Assembly: GCA_027031505.1 (NCBI GenBank)
Contig: JALVQH010000003.1
Span: 1-21,892, forward strand
Direction of reading: 5' to 3'
Source: Campylobacteraceae bacterium
GTDB taxonomy: Bacteria; Campylobacterota; Campylobacteria; Campylobacterales; Sulfurovaceae
Length of the DNA: 21,892 nt
The stretch's first letter is position 1. Each line of letters starts with the position of its first letter. The notes beneath the pieces are model-generated. The model was not told where the DNA came from, did no database searches, and worked only from the letters and a program-made list of their open reading frames with translations. The position numbers and the translations under genes were made by a program. Positions 1-8,639 of the stretch are shown here, one piece after another.

Positions 1-1
1 G

Positions 2-850
2 CGCAATACCCTCTCCTTTACGCTGGATTATCAAAAAGCCCGCACTCTGCTGCAAGCAAGCTACACCAACGAAGCCTCCCCGATCCATTTTGGTGGGAGT
101 GTGACGCGGGTGGTGCACCGCCGGGGCAAAGAGGGAAATGGGTACCGGGATTGGGGCTACAGTGCGTATCTGCGTTGGCCGTTTTTGGCGACGGGGTACT
201 GGCGGGGATCGGCGAAGCTGACATACGAGCGTTCGTACCGTCAGAGTCAGCGGAGGCCGGTGAGCCTCTCGGTTGATGTACAGAAGCGACTCCAGTTTGG
301 CTACAGCAAATATCCTGATGAACGTCTCAGACTCTCCGCATTTGTCTCTTCTGATCGGGGGGCGGTGTACGGCGGGGTGGATGGAGAATGGATGCATGAT
401 CTTCCCGGAGAGATGTATCTCGGGGTGTGCGGAGCGTATCAGGTCAGTTCACAGGTCGATACGGCCAGAGAACAGGGGATCAAAGCAGGAACCGACAATA
501 CCGAAACGATCAATCAGGGTATGCTGAAAATACCGACTTTTGGATCGATCAGCTATGTCAAAGAGGCGATGATGGGAGAAGTGGGGCTTTATAAAGTCTT
601 GAATTTTTCTGCATACTCATACCACCTCCCTCTCTCGCTTCATCGGGAGAGTGTCTATCTCAAACAGCGACTCTATGCCCTCGATTTCGGGGATGGAAAA
701 CGTCATCTGTATCGCGAAAGTGTCGCCGGGATCGAAGCTGATCTGCTGCTTTTGCACAATTATACGGTTCCGGTTTCGGCGGAAGTGTTGTACAATCCGG
801 GTGTAAAACGGAAGGTGCAGGTGAAGGTGGGGGCGAAGTATAAATTTTAG
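2..850 (+). CDS. C-terminal part of an outer-membrane beta-barrel protein (5' end outside window)
   Basis: The reading frame is open from the left edge, so the gene begins outside the window and about 282 residues are visible. The protein has many alternating polar/hydrophobic stretches, is rich in Tyr, Gly and Ser, and ends in Lys-Tyr-Lys-Phe. A terminal Phe after alternating aromatics is the usual signal read by the BAM complex for outer-membrane barrels. No enzyme motif is visible. In Campylobacterota some large surface proteins join an N-terminal WD40/TolB-like propeller to such a barrel, but the N-terminus cannot be seen, so this is only a possibility. A GTG at 101 is not the real start, because the frame continues upstream with the same barrel-like composition. 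No terminator is obvious after the stop. Confidence 0.6.
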   Translation, partial: RNTLSFTLDYQKARTLLQASYTNEASPIHFGGSVTRVVHRRGKEGNGYRDWGYSAYLRWPFLATGYWRGSAKLTYERSYRQSQRRPVSLSVDVQKRLQFGYSKYPDERLRLSAFVSSDRGAVYGGVDGEWMHDLPGEMYLGVCGAYQVSSQVDTAREQGIKAGTDNTETINQGMLKIPTFGSISYVKEAMMGEVGLYKVLNFSAYSYHLPLSLHRESVYLKQRLYALDFGDGKRHLYRESVAGIEADLLLLHNYTVPVSAEVLYNPGVKRKVQVKVGAKYKF

Positions 851-928
851 CGGGTAGCAGGTAGATTTCAATATTGTGTTGGTGCGGTAATAAATGAAAA
901 GTGAAAAATGAAAGATGAAAAATGGAGA
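850..928. repeat. Degenerate heptamer tandem arrays
   Basis: Directly after the barrel gene stop there are two 7-mers, GCGGGTA and GCAGGTA (850-863). After a spacer come four to five 7-mers of the form RTGAAAR: ATGAAAA, GTGAAAA, ATGAAAG, ATGAAAA, ATGGAGA (894-928). The seven-base period is visible by eye. The stretch has no convincing gene. Two other heptamer arrays of different sequence lie at 11421 and 11516. Confidence 0.55.
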
Positions 929-979
929 GGAATTAAGGTATTGCACACGAACAATATACCAAAATTCCTGCTTTCTGCT

Positions 980-1333
980 TCAGATATTCTTATGTGTATC
1001 CTCATGGAGGTGATCCCATTTGAGGCGGCCACCGCCGAGCATGTGGAAGTGGAGGTGGGGGATCTCCTGTCCCCCGTCATCGCCGTTGTTGGTAATAAGG
1101 CGGTAGCCGGTCTGATCGAGTCCCAGAGTGCGGGCGACTTCCTGAGCGAAGAGGGTTAGCCCCGCCATTGTTTCGGCCTCGACATCCTGGAAACAGGCGA
1201 CGTGTTTTTTGGGGATGATGAGGACATGGATCGGAGCCTTGGGGTAGAGATCGTGGAAGGCGAGAAAATCGTCGCTTTCAAGTACCGTATTGTTGGGAAT
1301 CTCTCCAGCGACGATTTGACAGAAGATACACAT
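980..1333 (-). CDS. HIT-family (histidine triad) nucleotide hydrolase
   Basis: A 117-residue protein, the normal size for the HinT/HIT family, which hydrolyses phosphoramidate or phospho-ester links on purine nucleotides such as AMP-lysine. The triad H93-L-H95-F-H97 is complete; the middle His is the nucleophile in HINT enzymes. An N-terminal C2-x2-C5 pair is typical of HIT proteins that bind zinc, and Pro-Lys-Lys-His (41-44) sits in the usual nucleotide-binding region. The start ATG (1331-1333) follows an AAGGA box. The gene is divergent from pheS, with a TATAAT box on its own strand at 1365-1370. H. pylori and C. jejuni also have a HIT gene beside pheS. The physiological substrate cannot be read from sequence. 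Confidence 0.93.
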   Translation of the reverse strand: MCIFCQIVAGEIPNNTVLESDDFLAFHDLYPKAPIHVLIIPKKHVACFQDVEAETMAGLTLFAQEVARTLGLDQTGYRLITNNGDDGGQEIPHLHFHMLGGGRLKWDHLHEDTHKNI

Positions 1334-1364
1334 TTGAGTTCCTTTTTTTGGGAATTTTACAGGA

Positions 1365-1370
1365 ATTATA
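1365..1370 (-). promoter_or_regulatory. -10 box of the HIT gene
   Basis: Read on the minus strand the site is GGTATAAT, 31 bases upstream of the HIT start codon. No clear -35 box is present, as is common for the main sigma factor of Campylobacterota. The same GGTATAAT octamer precedes rpsA, the lipoprotein gene and efp. Confidence 0.55.
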
Positions 1371-1413
1371 CCATAGTTAATGCCTTAAGAGGAGCTCTTT
1401 AGTAAGATTTGGA

Positions 1414-1419
1414 TAAAAT
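1414..1419 (+). promoter_or_regulatory. Possible -10 box of the pheS operon
   Basis: TAAAAT within TTGGATAAAATC lies 34 bases upstream of the pheS ATG, in the divergent HIT/pheS gap. It is weaker than the other promoter boxes in this window and is chosen mainly by position. Confidence 0.35.
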
Positions 1420-1453
1420 CACGTCAATTTTTAAAAACATTAATAGAGGTCGC

Positions 1454-2446
1454 ATGGAAAATCTGAATGCAAAAATTGAAGCCGCCGATACGCTCGAAAA
1501 GCTGGAGCAGGTTCGAGTAGAGCTGTTTGGAAAAAAGGGCTTGCTGGCTGCAGAGTTTGCCAGACTCAAGAATGTGCCCGACACGGAAAAAAAAGCATTT
1601 GCTGAAGGGCTCAATACACAAAAAGCGGCGCTCCAGGCTGCTTTTGATGCGCGGTTGAAAACGCTCTCTGCCCAGGCGCTGCAAGCACAACTTCAAGCCG
1701 AAGCAATCGATGTGACCCTCTATGGACAGCGTTCCGAAAAAGGGGCTCTTCATCCGGTTATGGAGACGATGGATGCAATCATCGACTATTTTGTCGCGAT
1801 GAATTTCGCGGTAGAAACCGGGCCGATGGTGGAGGATGATTTTCACAACTTCGAGGCGCTCAATCTCCCAAAATTTCATCCGGCACGCGACATGCAGGAT
1901 ACATTCTATTTCAGAGACGGTAACCTGTTGCGCACCCATACATCTCCGGTGCAGATCCGTACCATGCTCAAGCAGAAACCTCCCATTCGTATGATTGCAC
2001 CGGGCACGGTTTTCCGCCGCGATTACGATTTGACCCATACCCCGATGTTTCATCAAGTAGAGGGACTCGTGGTCGAAGAGGAGGGGAAGGTGAGCTTCGC
2101 CAACCTCAAGTATATTTTGACCGATTTTCTCCACCACATGTTCGGGGATGTAGACGTGCGGTTTCGCCCGAGTTTTTTTCCGTTCACGGAACCTTCGGCC
2201 GAAGTGGACATCAGCTGCATTTTCTGTGAAGGAGAAGGGTGCCGCGTCTGTTCCCATACCGGCTGGCTCGAGGTGCTCGGCAGCGGGGTAGTCGACCCCA
2301 ATGTCTTCAAGGCGGTCGGGTACAAAGGGGTAAGCGGCTATGCCTTCGGACTGGGAGTGGAGCGGTTTGCGATGCTGATGCACAGGATTCCCGATCTGCG
2401 CAGTTTGTTTGAGGGAGATATACGTCTATTGGAGCAGTTTAAATGA
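1454..2446 (+). CDS. pheS: Phenylalanyl-tRNA synthetase alpha subunit
   Basis: PheS is the catalytic subunit of the cytoplasmic alpha2-beta2 enzyme that charges tRNA-Phe. The 330-residue length fits bacterial PheS. The N-terminus (about 1-85) is the tRNA-contacting coiled coil and the rest is a class II synthetase core. Motif 2 begins F187-R-R-D and continues through T-H-T-P-M-F-H-Q. Motif 3 is G299-L-G-V-E-R304. A C-x2-C-x4-C-x2-C cluster lies just before motif 3. The text after it reads GSGVVDP where GCGMV is common, a small divergence. ATG 1454 is chosen because it follows GAGGT and gives the family N-terminus; an upstream TTG at 1409 adds residues without a Shine-Dalgarno site. The stop overlaps the pheT start in ATGA. 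Confidence 0.98.
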   Translation: MENLNAKIEAADTLEKLEQVRVELFGKKGLLAAEFARLKNVPDTEKKAFAEGLNTQKAALQAAFDARLKTLSAQALQAQLQAEAIDVTLYGQRSEKGALHPVMETMDAIIDYFVAMNFAVETGPMVEDDFHNFEALNLPKFHPARDMQDTFYFRDGNLLRTHTSPVQIRTMLKQKPPIRMIAPGTVFRRDYDLTHTPMFHQVEGLVVEEEGKVSFANLKYILTDFLHHMFGDVDVRFRPSFFPFTEPSAEVDISCIFCEGEGCRVCSHTGWLEVLGSGVVDPNVFKAVGYKGVSGYAFGLGVERFAMLMHRIPDLRSLFEGDIRLLEQFK

Positions 2447-4779
2447 TTATTACACGCACATGGCTTGAAGAGTTTATCGACCTAGAGGGGATCAGCAATG
2501 CTCAGCTGTATGCGACATTCAACGCTATTGGTCTCGAAGTAGATTCGATGAAGGAATATACCATTCCCGAAAAGGTAGTCGTCGGTCGGATTGTTGCCTG
2601 TAATCGCCATCCGGACGCCGACAAGCTGAGCCTCTGCTTGATCGATATCGGGATGGAAGAGCCCCGGCAGATCATCTGCGGAGCTGCCAACGTCGTCGAT
2701 GCCGAATACGTTGCTGTAGCAATGGTTGGTGCCGTATTGCCGGGAAATTTTGAGATCAAACCCGCCAGGCTCCGCGGTATTGAAAGTTTCGGAATGGTAT
2801 GTTCAAGCCAGGAACTCGGTTTGCCCGGGACTGGGGACGGGATCATGATCCTCGATGAGAGTATCGGCAAGCTGAAGCCGGGGCGTGAACTGAGAACTTA
2901 TCCTGCGATTGCCGATACCGTTATTGAGCTGGAGTTGACTGCCAACCGGGGTGACTGTCTGAGTATTCGCGGAGTCGCCCGGGATTTAAGTGCGGCACTT
3001 GATCGTTCGATCAAAACAGTGACGCTGCAACGTATCCAGACAACCAAAACCGGTATTGCGCGTCGCATAATGATCCGAAGCGACAAAGGCACTCCCGCTG
3101 ATCTTCTCTTTTATCTTGCCGAAAACGAAGGGATACGTGATCGCCTCCTGATCACGCTTCGCCTCGCTTTTGTCGGCCTGCCTCTTGAAGAAGCATTAGC
3201 CAATGTTGTCCGATACAGTATCCATGCAACTGGGGTGATCCTCCGGGCGTATGATGCACAAAAACTGAAAACTGGCTCTGAGAAAATTGAGCTGGAAGTT
3301 CACCATGGGCAGCAGGGGCTGGTAACACTCTCGCATGGAGACAAGGCTCTTTCGGCAGTGGGCATCGACCAAAGCGACGTGTGTGCAGCCGGAAATGAGA
3401 CGCGTGAAGTGTTGTTTGAGGCCAGTTACATCGATCCGACATTGCTGGTCGAGACGGTAGCGACCCAGAAGCTGAAAACCGACCCCCTTTATTACAGCAC
3501 ATCTCGCGGAAGTGAACCAGATTTGAAACTGGGGATGACTTATCTGCAGAACACATGTGCGTCGGCTGGTGAATGCCGTTTTTGCGAAGGGGATCTTTCG
3601 GTGTATGCCCGACGGGAAGAGCGGATATTGAGTGTCTGCATGGATGAACTCAGCGCCATTGTCGGCAATCCGCTGAGCAAAACGACTGTCCATACGGTTC
3701 TTGATCGTCTGGGTTTTGATGTGAGAAAGGGAACGTCGGAAACGTTTGGAGTGAAAATCCCACCGCATCGGCACGATATTACCAACATTCAGGATATTGC
3801 CGAAGAGATTTTACGTATGATGGGGATCGATAATATTGAGGCCGAACCCCTTGAGCTCGTTGAACGCAACCGCATGACCGAGGCCACCCGCCGATATCAC
3901 ATCAAACGGGATATGCGTCAACGTGCCGTCTCGGCCGGATTCTACGAGGCGGTGACGTATGTGTTTACCGATCGTTTGAAGCTTGAAGCGTATGGTTTTC
4001 CGACGATGGAGCCGTCTCTTGAGATTGCCAACCCCATTGTTGAAGAACTCAATACGCTTCGCACCACGCTCATGACCAATCTGCTCGATGCGCTCAAGCG
4101 CAATGTCAGTTACGGTCTCAAACGTATACCGCTCTTTGAAATCGGAATGGTGTTTGACAGCCAACGACATCAGCAGGAAAGGATCGCGTTTGTGTGGGCC
4201 GGACAGCATGCGCATGACAGTGTGGTCAATCAGGGGAAACCCGCACCGGTCAGGTTTGGCGATTTTGTAGAACGCATAGGGCGTGTGATCGGGGACTTCA
4301 ACTTGACTTCGTGCAAGGAGCAGCATAGCTTGATCCATCCGTACCAGTCGGCAACGGTGATGCGGAAAGAGAAAGCCGTCGGGTACATAAGCAAGCTGCA
4401 TCCCAGTGTGGCCTCCGAATACAATTTGGGCGAAACGTTTATCGCTGAGCTTGATCTTGATGGAATCCTTCCCGAACCGGTTATCGCGCAGCCGGTTTCC
4501 AATTTTCAGGGAACCTACAAGGATATCAGCGTTCTTGTGGACAGGACGCTGACGTACGCAGCGCTTCATACGGCTATTGATGCTGCAAATGTACCTCTTG
4601 TGAAACGCCACTATGTTGTCGATATTTACGAAGATGCAAGTCTTGGGGAACATAAAAGTGTTACGATACGTCTGTTTCTCCAGTCCTCCGAAACTACCCT
4701 CTCGGATGAACAGATTGAGATCAGTGTCAACAAAGTGCTTGCAGCGCTGGAGGAACAATGTCAGGCCACGCTGCGATAA
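2443..4779 (+). CDS. pheT: Phenylalanyl-tRNA synthetase beta subunit
   Basis: The 778-residue PheT binds tRNA-Phe and carries the editing site that removes mischarged Tyr. Domain order is the standard bacterial one: an N-terminal EMAP/Arc1p-like tRNA-binding fold (about 39-150, with the H-P-D-A-D-K-L-S signature and the later C-S-S-Q-E-L-G-L), the B3/B4 editing region (about 200-390), the B5 domain (about 400-475, containing P-P-H-R-H-D-I), a catalytic-like core with E-E-L-N-T-L-R-T (about 480-680), and a C-terminal ferredoxin-fold anticodon-binding domain (about 690-778, containing Y-K-D-I-S-V-L-V-D). It overlaps pheS by 4 nt, implying translational coupling that would balance the two subunits. 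Its end overlaps aroA by 22 nt. Confidence 0.98.
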   Translation: MIITRTWLEEFIDLEGISNAQLYATFNAIGLEVDSMKEYTIPEKVVVGRIVACNRHPDADKLSLCLIDIGMEEPRQIICGAANVVDAEYVAVAMVGAVLPGNFEIKPARLRGIESFGMVCSSQELGLPGTGDGIMILDESIGKLKPGRELRTYPAIADTVIELELTANRGDCLSIRGVARDLSAALDRSIKTVTLQRIQTTKTGIARRIMIRSDKGTPADLLFYLAENEGIRDRLLITLRLAFVGLPLEEALANVVRYSIHATGVILRAYDAQKLKTGSEKIELEVHHGQQGLVTLSHGDKALSAVGIDQSDVCAAGNETREVLFEASYIDPTLLVETVATQKLKTDPLYYSTSRGSEPDLKLGMTYLQNTCASAGECRFCEGDLSVYARREERILSVCMDELSAIVGNPLSKTTVHTVLDRLGFDVRKGTSETFGVKIPPHRHDITNIQDIAEEILRMMGIDNIEAEPLELVERNRMTEATRRYHIKRDMRQRAVSAGFYEAVTYVFTDRLKLEAYGFPTMEPSLEIANPIVEELNTLRTTLMTNLLDALKRNVSYGLKRIPLFEIGMVFDSQRHQQERIAFVWAGQHAHDSVVNQGKPAPVRFGDFVERIGRVIGDFNLTSCKEQHSLIHPYQSATVMRKEKAVGYISKLHPSVASEYNLGETFIAELDLDGILPEPVIAQPVSNFQGTYKDISVLVDRTLTYAALHTAIDAANVPLVKRHYVVDIYEDASLGEHKSVTIRLFLQSSETTLSDEQIEISVNKVLAALEEQCQATLR

Positions 4780-6065
4780 AAACGGTGACGATCGATCCGG
4801 TTGATGCACCGTTTGCCCTCACGCTTCACGATGTTGCGCCGGACAAATCGATCTCACACCGTGCCGCGATGTTTGCTCTGCTGAGCGATCACCCTTCCCG
4901 TATCCGCAACTTTCTTCTCGGAGAAGACACTCTCAATACCCTTCGCATTGTCGAACAGCTTGGCGCAACGGTTGTACGGGATGACGGCGAGATAACAGTT
5001 GTGCCGCCCGAGACCCTTCGGGAGCCCGATGATGTTCTCGACTGCGGCAATGCCGGGACGGGAATGCGACTTTTTTGCGGACTGCTCAGCGGAATCGAGG
5101 GGAGCTTTGTTTTGACGGGTGACCGTTATCTGAGAGGGCGCCCCATGAATCGAGTGGTTGCGCCGCTGCGCAGTGTCGGTGCCCGAATCGACGGTCGCGA
5201 ATCGGGCAATCTTGCTCCATTACACATTCGGGGGGGGAGCCTGAAGGCGTTTGTTTACGAATCGCCCATCAATTCGGCTCAGGTTAAATCGGCTTTGATC
5301 CTTGCCGCATTGCGCGGATCGGGGGTCAGCCGATACCGGGAATTGTCGCTGAGCCGGGATCATACCGAGCGGATGCTGCGCGGAATGGGAGCCGATATCC
5401 GTACGGCCGAGGATGGCTGGATTGAAATTGTTCCGATGGCAGCACCGCTGGAGCCGCTGGATATTGCGATACCGGCTGATCCTTCGAGCGGGTTTTTTTT
5501 CGCCGTGGCGGCAGCCATTGTCCCCGGGTCGGAAGTGACGATCCGGAATGTGTCGCTTAACCCTGCCCGGATCGAAGCATACCGCATCCTGGAGCAGATG
5601 GGAGCCCGGCTTGAGTATATCGAATACGAGAGCCGCTACGAACCGGTCGGGGATATTCACATTGCCTATGCCGGAAAACTTCAAGCGGTCGAGGTTTCGG
5701 AGAACATTGCCTGGCTGATCGATGAACTCCCGGCACTGGCCATTGCCATGGCGGTGGCCGAGGGGCGCAGTACGGTACGCAATGCAGCGGAGCTGCGGGT
5801 CAAAGAGAGTGACCGGATTGCTTCCGTGTTGCAGGGGCTGAACCAGGTTGGCATCGAGACCGAGGAGTTTCCGGACGGTTATGCTGTCATCGGCGGATCC
5901 ATGCATGCGGCGACGGTGGACAGTTACGGAGATCACCGTGTTGCGATGAGTTTTTCCGTTGCGGGACTGATGTGCGGAATGGAGGTGTCGGATACTGCAT
6001 GTGTTGATACGTCATTTCCCAATTTCTATTCACTGCTTGGGCAGATTACAAAGGTGCATTTATGA
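4758..6065 (+). CDS. aroA: 3-phosphoshikimate 1-carboxyvinyltransferase (EPSP synthase)
   Basis: AroA transfers the enolpyruvyl group of phosphoenolpyruvate to shikimate-3-phosphate, the sixth step of the shikimate pathway to aromatic amino acids. The 435 residues match the family. Signatures in order: D29-K-S-I-S-H-R35 near the N-terminus, G-N-A-G-T-G-M-R (about 97-104), S-R-D-H-T-E-R-M-L in the middle, and E345-L-R-V-K-E-S-D-R353 near the C-terminus. These contain the conserved substrate-binding Lys, Arg and Glu residues. The ATG at 4758 lies inside the end of pheT and follows GGAGGA, itself within the pheT coding sequence, so translation is probably coupled. The stop overlaps ispH in ATGA. 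Phe-tRNA charging beside aromatic amino-acid synthesis is a recurring arrangement in this phylum. Confidence 0.97.
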   Translation: MSGHAAIKTVTIDPVDAPFALTLHDVAPDKSISHRAAMFALLSDHPSRIRNFLLGEDTLNTLRIVEQLGATVVRDDGEITVVPPETLREPDDVLDCGNAGTGMRLFCGLLSGIEGSFVLTGDRYLRGRPMNRVVAPLRSVGARIDGRESGNLAPLHIRGGSLKAFVYESPINSAQVKSALILAALRGSGVSRYRELSLSRDHTERMLRGMGADIRTAEDGWIEIVPMAAPLEPLDIAIPADPSSGFFFAVAAAIVPGSEVTIRNVSLNPARIEAYRILEQMGARLEYIEYESRYEPVGDIHIAYAGKLQAVEVSENIAWLIDELPALAIAMAVAEGRSTVRNAAELRVKESDRIASVLQGLNQVGIETEEFPDGYAVIGGSMHAATVDSYGDHRVAMSFSVAGLMCGMEVSDTACVDTSFPNFYSLLGQITKVHL

Positions 6066-6898
6066 AAATCGAACTGGCGAGCGCATACGGCTTTTGTTTT
6101 GGTGTCAAACGGGCGATTAAGATCGCTGAGGAGAATCCCGGCAGCGTGACCTACGGTCCTCTGATCCACAACAAGGATGAGATCAATCGTCTCAAAGAGG
6201 GATTTGATATTGGTCTGGCCGAAGATCTCAAAGAAGCCGAAGAACACGAATCGATCGTGATCCGCACCCACGGTATCCCCCGTGAAGAACTGGATGAACT
6301 CAAATCTCAGGGCAAAACCATCATCGATGCCACCTGCCCTTATGTGACGACCCCGCAGACGATCGTCGCCAGGATGAGCGCTGAGGGGTACAGCATCGTC
6401 GTCTTCGGGGACAAAAACCACCCGGAGATTCGGGGGGTTGTCAGTTACGCCGAGGATCCACGCAATGCCTTTGTGGTTCTCGATGAAAGCGATATTGAGA
6501 CTTTGCCTCTCAAATCCAAAGTGGCCATCGTAGCTCAGACGACCCGCAAACCGGATGATTTTGCCCGGATTGTTTCCAGGCTGGTTCTTCAATCCAAAGA
6601 GGTTCGCGTCTTTAACACTATCTGCAATGCAACGTTTGAAAACCAGGATGCCGCCGCCGAACTGGCCAGACGGGCCGATGTGATGATCGTGATTGGCGGC
6701 AAACACTCCTCCAATACCAAGCAGCTCCATTTGATTGCCAGGAACTATTGCCCCGACAGTTATTTGATCGAGAACGAATCAGAACTGGAAGCAGAGTGGT
6801 TTGACGGAAAGGAGCTGTGCGGCATCAGTGCCGGGGCTTCATCTCCGGACTGGATTGTCCAGAATGTCGTAGATCGGATTCGGGAGATGACACGCTGA
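6062..6898 (+). CDS. ispH: 4-hydroxy-3-methylbut-2-enyl diphosphate reductase
   Basis: IspH (LytB) is the last enzyme of the non-mevalonate (MEP) pathway. It reduces HMBPP to IPP and DMAPP using an iron-sulfur cluster. The 278-residue protein has the three conserved cluster cysteines: C12 (in G-F-C-F-G-V), C92 (in D-A-T-C-P) and C188 (in N-T-I-C-N-A-T). Family active-site residues are also present: H37 in L-I-H-N, H70 in T-H-G and H120-P-E122. The C-terminal G-A-S-S-P-D is typical. The gene overlaps aroA by 4 nt and ends 67 nt before the rpsA start. It implies the organism makes isoprenoids by the MEP route. Confidence 0.98.
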   Translation: MKIELASAYGFCFGVKRAIKIAEENPGSVTYGPLIHNKDEINRLKEGFDIGLAEDLKEAEEHESIVIRTHGIPREELDELKSQGKTIIDATCPYVTTPQTIVARMSAEGYSIVVFGDKNHPEIRGVVSYAEDPRNAFVVLDESDIETLPLKSKVAIVAQTTRKPDDFARIVSRLVLQSKEVRVFNTICNATFENQDAAAELARRADVMIVIGGKHSSNTKQLHLIARNYCPDSYLIENESELEAEWFDGKELCGISAGASSPDWIVQNVVDRIREMTR

Positions 6899-6926
6899 GG
6901 TGCCCCTCCCCTTAAATAAAAAAAGG

Positions 6927-6932
6927 TATAAT
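6927..6932 (+). promoter_or_regulatory. -10 box of rpsA
   Basis: GGTATAAT in the ispH/rpsA gap, 33 bases upstream of the rpsA ATG, after an A-rich stretch. This suggests rpsA has its own promoter in addition to any read-through from the pheS operon. Because the box lies downstream of a GTG-type codon at 6900, it also argues against that longer rpsA start. Confidence 0.6.
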
Positions 6933-6965
6933 TACGGCAAACTCAGGAAAACGAAGGAAGGGTAC

Positions 6966-8615
6966 ATGAAGCTCGAAGATATCGAAATAGAGGATGTTGA
7001 CTTTGAAGCTATGCTGGAAGAGTCATTCAAAAAGACCGAATCGCGCAACGATCTCGTGACGGGAACGGTTGTTAAAATTGTGGAAGATGAGAACCTGTTA
7101 ATAGTGGATATCGGGGGTGGTCTTGATGCAAATTTGCCATTAAACGAAGTGCGCGACGAAGAGGGGAATATCCCTTTTTCTGTCGGAGACAAAATTGAAG
7201 TCTTGACACTCGGGCGCGGTCGTGTTTCGTATGAGCAGGCCAAAAAGCGCAAAGCGCTCAATGCTTTTATCGAATCGTATGATCCGGAGCAGGAGTATAT
7301 TGTCGAGGGGGTTGTAACCCGCAAAAACAAAGGAGGCTATGTCGTCGAAGTAGATGGCCTGGAGTTCTTTATGCCGCGTACCTTGTCGTATCTGAGCTCC
7401 AGGACCGACCCGATTGGTAAAAAAATCAAAGCCGTTATTGTGAAAGTTGACAAAGAAAAAGCCTCCGTTGTCATTTCGCGCAAAGAACTGATCGAGCGCG
7501 ACAAGGCGAGAGCCCAGGAGATCGTCGACAGCTTGCTGGAGACAAAGGAGCCGGTGACAGGGGTGGTCAAAAAGATCACAAGCTACGGTATGTTTGTCGA
7601 TGTGGGCGGAATGGACGGTTTGGTACACTATTCCCAGATTTCCCATAAGGGGCCGGTCAACCCTGCCAAATATTTTGAAGAGGGGGATGAGGTCAATGTC
7701 GTGGCACTTGAGTATGACAAAAAAAAGCGCCATCTCTCACTCTCGATCAAAGACGCCAACCCCGACCCCTGGGAAAACATCCATGAGATTATCGGTGTCG
7801 GTGATACCGTGACGGCAACCGTGAGCAATATTGAGCCGTATGGTGTTTTTGTAGATCTCGGTGAAGATCTCGAAGCTTTCCTTCATGTTTCCGAAGTTTC
7901 ATGGGATAAAAACGTTAAACATCCCAAAGATTATCTCAGCGTGGGCGAAGACATTGATGTAGAAGTGATTGAGATTGACAATGAAAAACGTCGCCTTCGG
8001 GTCAGCCTCAAAAGTCTCCAGCCCAAACCGATGGAAGCGTTTTCGCGCAAACATCGGGCGGGGGATGTACTTGTCGGTACGATCACGTCGATCACCGATT
8101 TCGGTGCCTTCGTCAAACTCGAAGGAGTTGAGGGGCTTTTGCACAATCAGGAAGCCTCCTGGGACAAAAGCAAAACTGCAAGGGATCTGTTTAAAACCGG
8201 AGACGAAGTTGAAGTGAAGATTATCAAAATTGATACGGAAGCCGGCAAGATTTCTTTGAGTAAAAAAGCCCTCGAAGAATCTCCAGCTGATGTATTTGCG
8301 CGAAACCACAAAAACGGAGACATCGTTACCGGTACGGTCAAGGACAAGAAAGAGTTTGGTGTTTTCATTGCGCTGGATGACAATGTTGACGCCCTGATTC
8401 GTGTCGAAGATCTTCATCCTCTTAAGTTTGATGAGATCGAACCGGGTCAGGAAATCAGAGGTGTTATCAGTTTTATGGATCCCAAAAACGACCGCATTCG
8501 TGTCTCAGTCAAACGTCTGGAACGTCAAGAGGAGCGCGAAGCACTCAATCATTTGAACGAGCAGCAGGATCACAGCATGACGCTCGGCGATTTGATCAAG
8601 GATAAACTCAAGTAA
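6966..8615 (+). CDS. rpsA: 30S ribosomal protein S1
   Basis: S1 binds mRNA on the small subunit and helps initiation on weak ribosome binding sites. The 549 residues contain six S1 (OB-fold) repeats at roughly 29-92, 107-175, 193-265, 280-351, 367-437 and 453-522, each seen as a V-x-G-x-V start followed by G-x-F-V-x-L/V and D/E-G-L-x-H type motifs. The first two are diverged, as usual for the ribosome-binding repeats; repeats 3-5 match the RNA-binding consensus best. ATG 6966 follows AAGGAAGG and gives an acidic N-terminus typical of S1; the frame extends upstream only through the promoter. serA begins 24 nt after the stop, so the two are probably cotranscribed. Confidence 0.97.
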   Translation: MKLEDIEIEDVDFEAMLEESFKKTESRNDLVTGTVVKIVEDENLLIVDIGGGLDANLPLNEVRDEEGNIPFSVGDKIEVLTLGRGRVSYEQAKKRKALNAFIESYDPEQEYIVEGVVTRKNKGGYVVEVDGLEFFMPRTLSYLSSRTDPIGKKIKAVIVKVDKEKASVVISRKELIERDKARAQEIVDSLLETKEPVTGVVKKITSYGMFVDVGGMDGLVHYSQISHKGPVNPAKYFEEGDEVNVVALEYDKKKRHLSLSIKDANPDPWENIHEIIGVGDTVTATVSNIEPYGVFVDLGEDLEAFLHVSEVSWDKNVKHPKDYLSVGEDIDVEVIEIDNEKRRLRVSLKSLQPKPMEAFSRKHRAGDVLVGTITSITDFGAFVKLEGVEGLLHNQEASWDKSKTARDLFKTGDEVEVKIIKIDTEAGKISLSKKALEESPADVFARNHKNGDIVTGTVKDKKEFGVFIALDDNVDALIRVEDLHPLKFDEIEPGQEIRGVISFMDPKNDRIRVSVKRLERQEEREALNHLNEQQDHSMTLGDLIKDKLK

Positions 8616-8639
8616 ACCTGCCTTCAGGATAGAGCAACT

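Noticed and set aside
1424..2383. Long open frame on the minus strand opposite pheS
   Set aside because: It is entirely antisense to a confidently identified gene, has no recognisable domain or ribosome binding site, and follows from the codon usage of pheS.
6900..6965. N-terminal extension of S1 from 6900
   Set aside because: It would translate through the TATAAT promoter box; ATG 6966 has a strong ribosome binding site and gives the expected S1 N-terminus.
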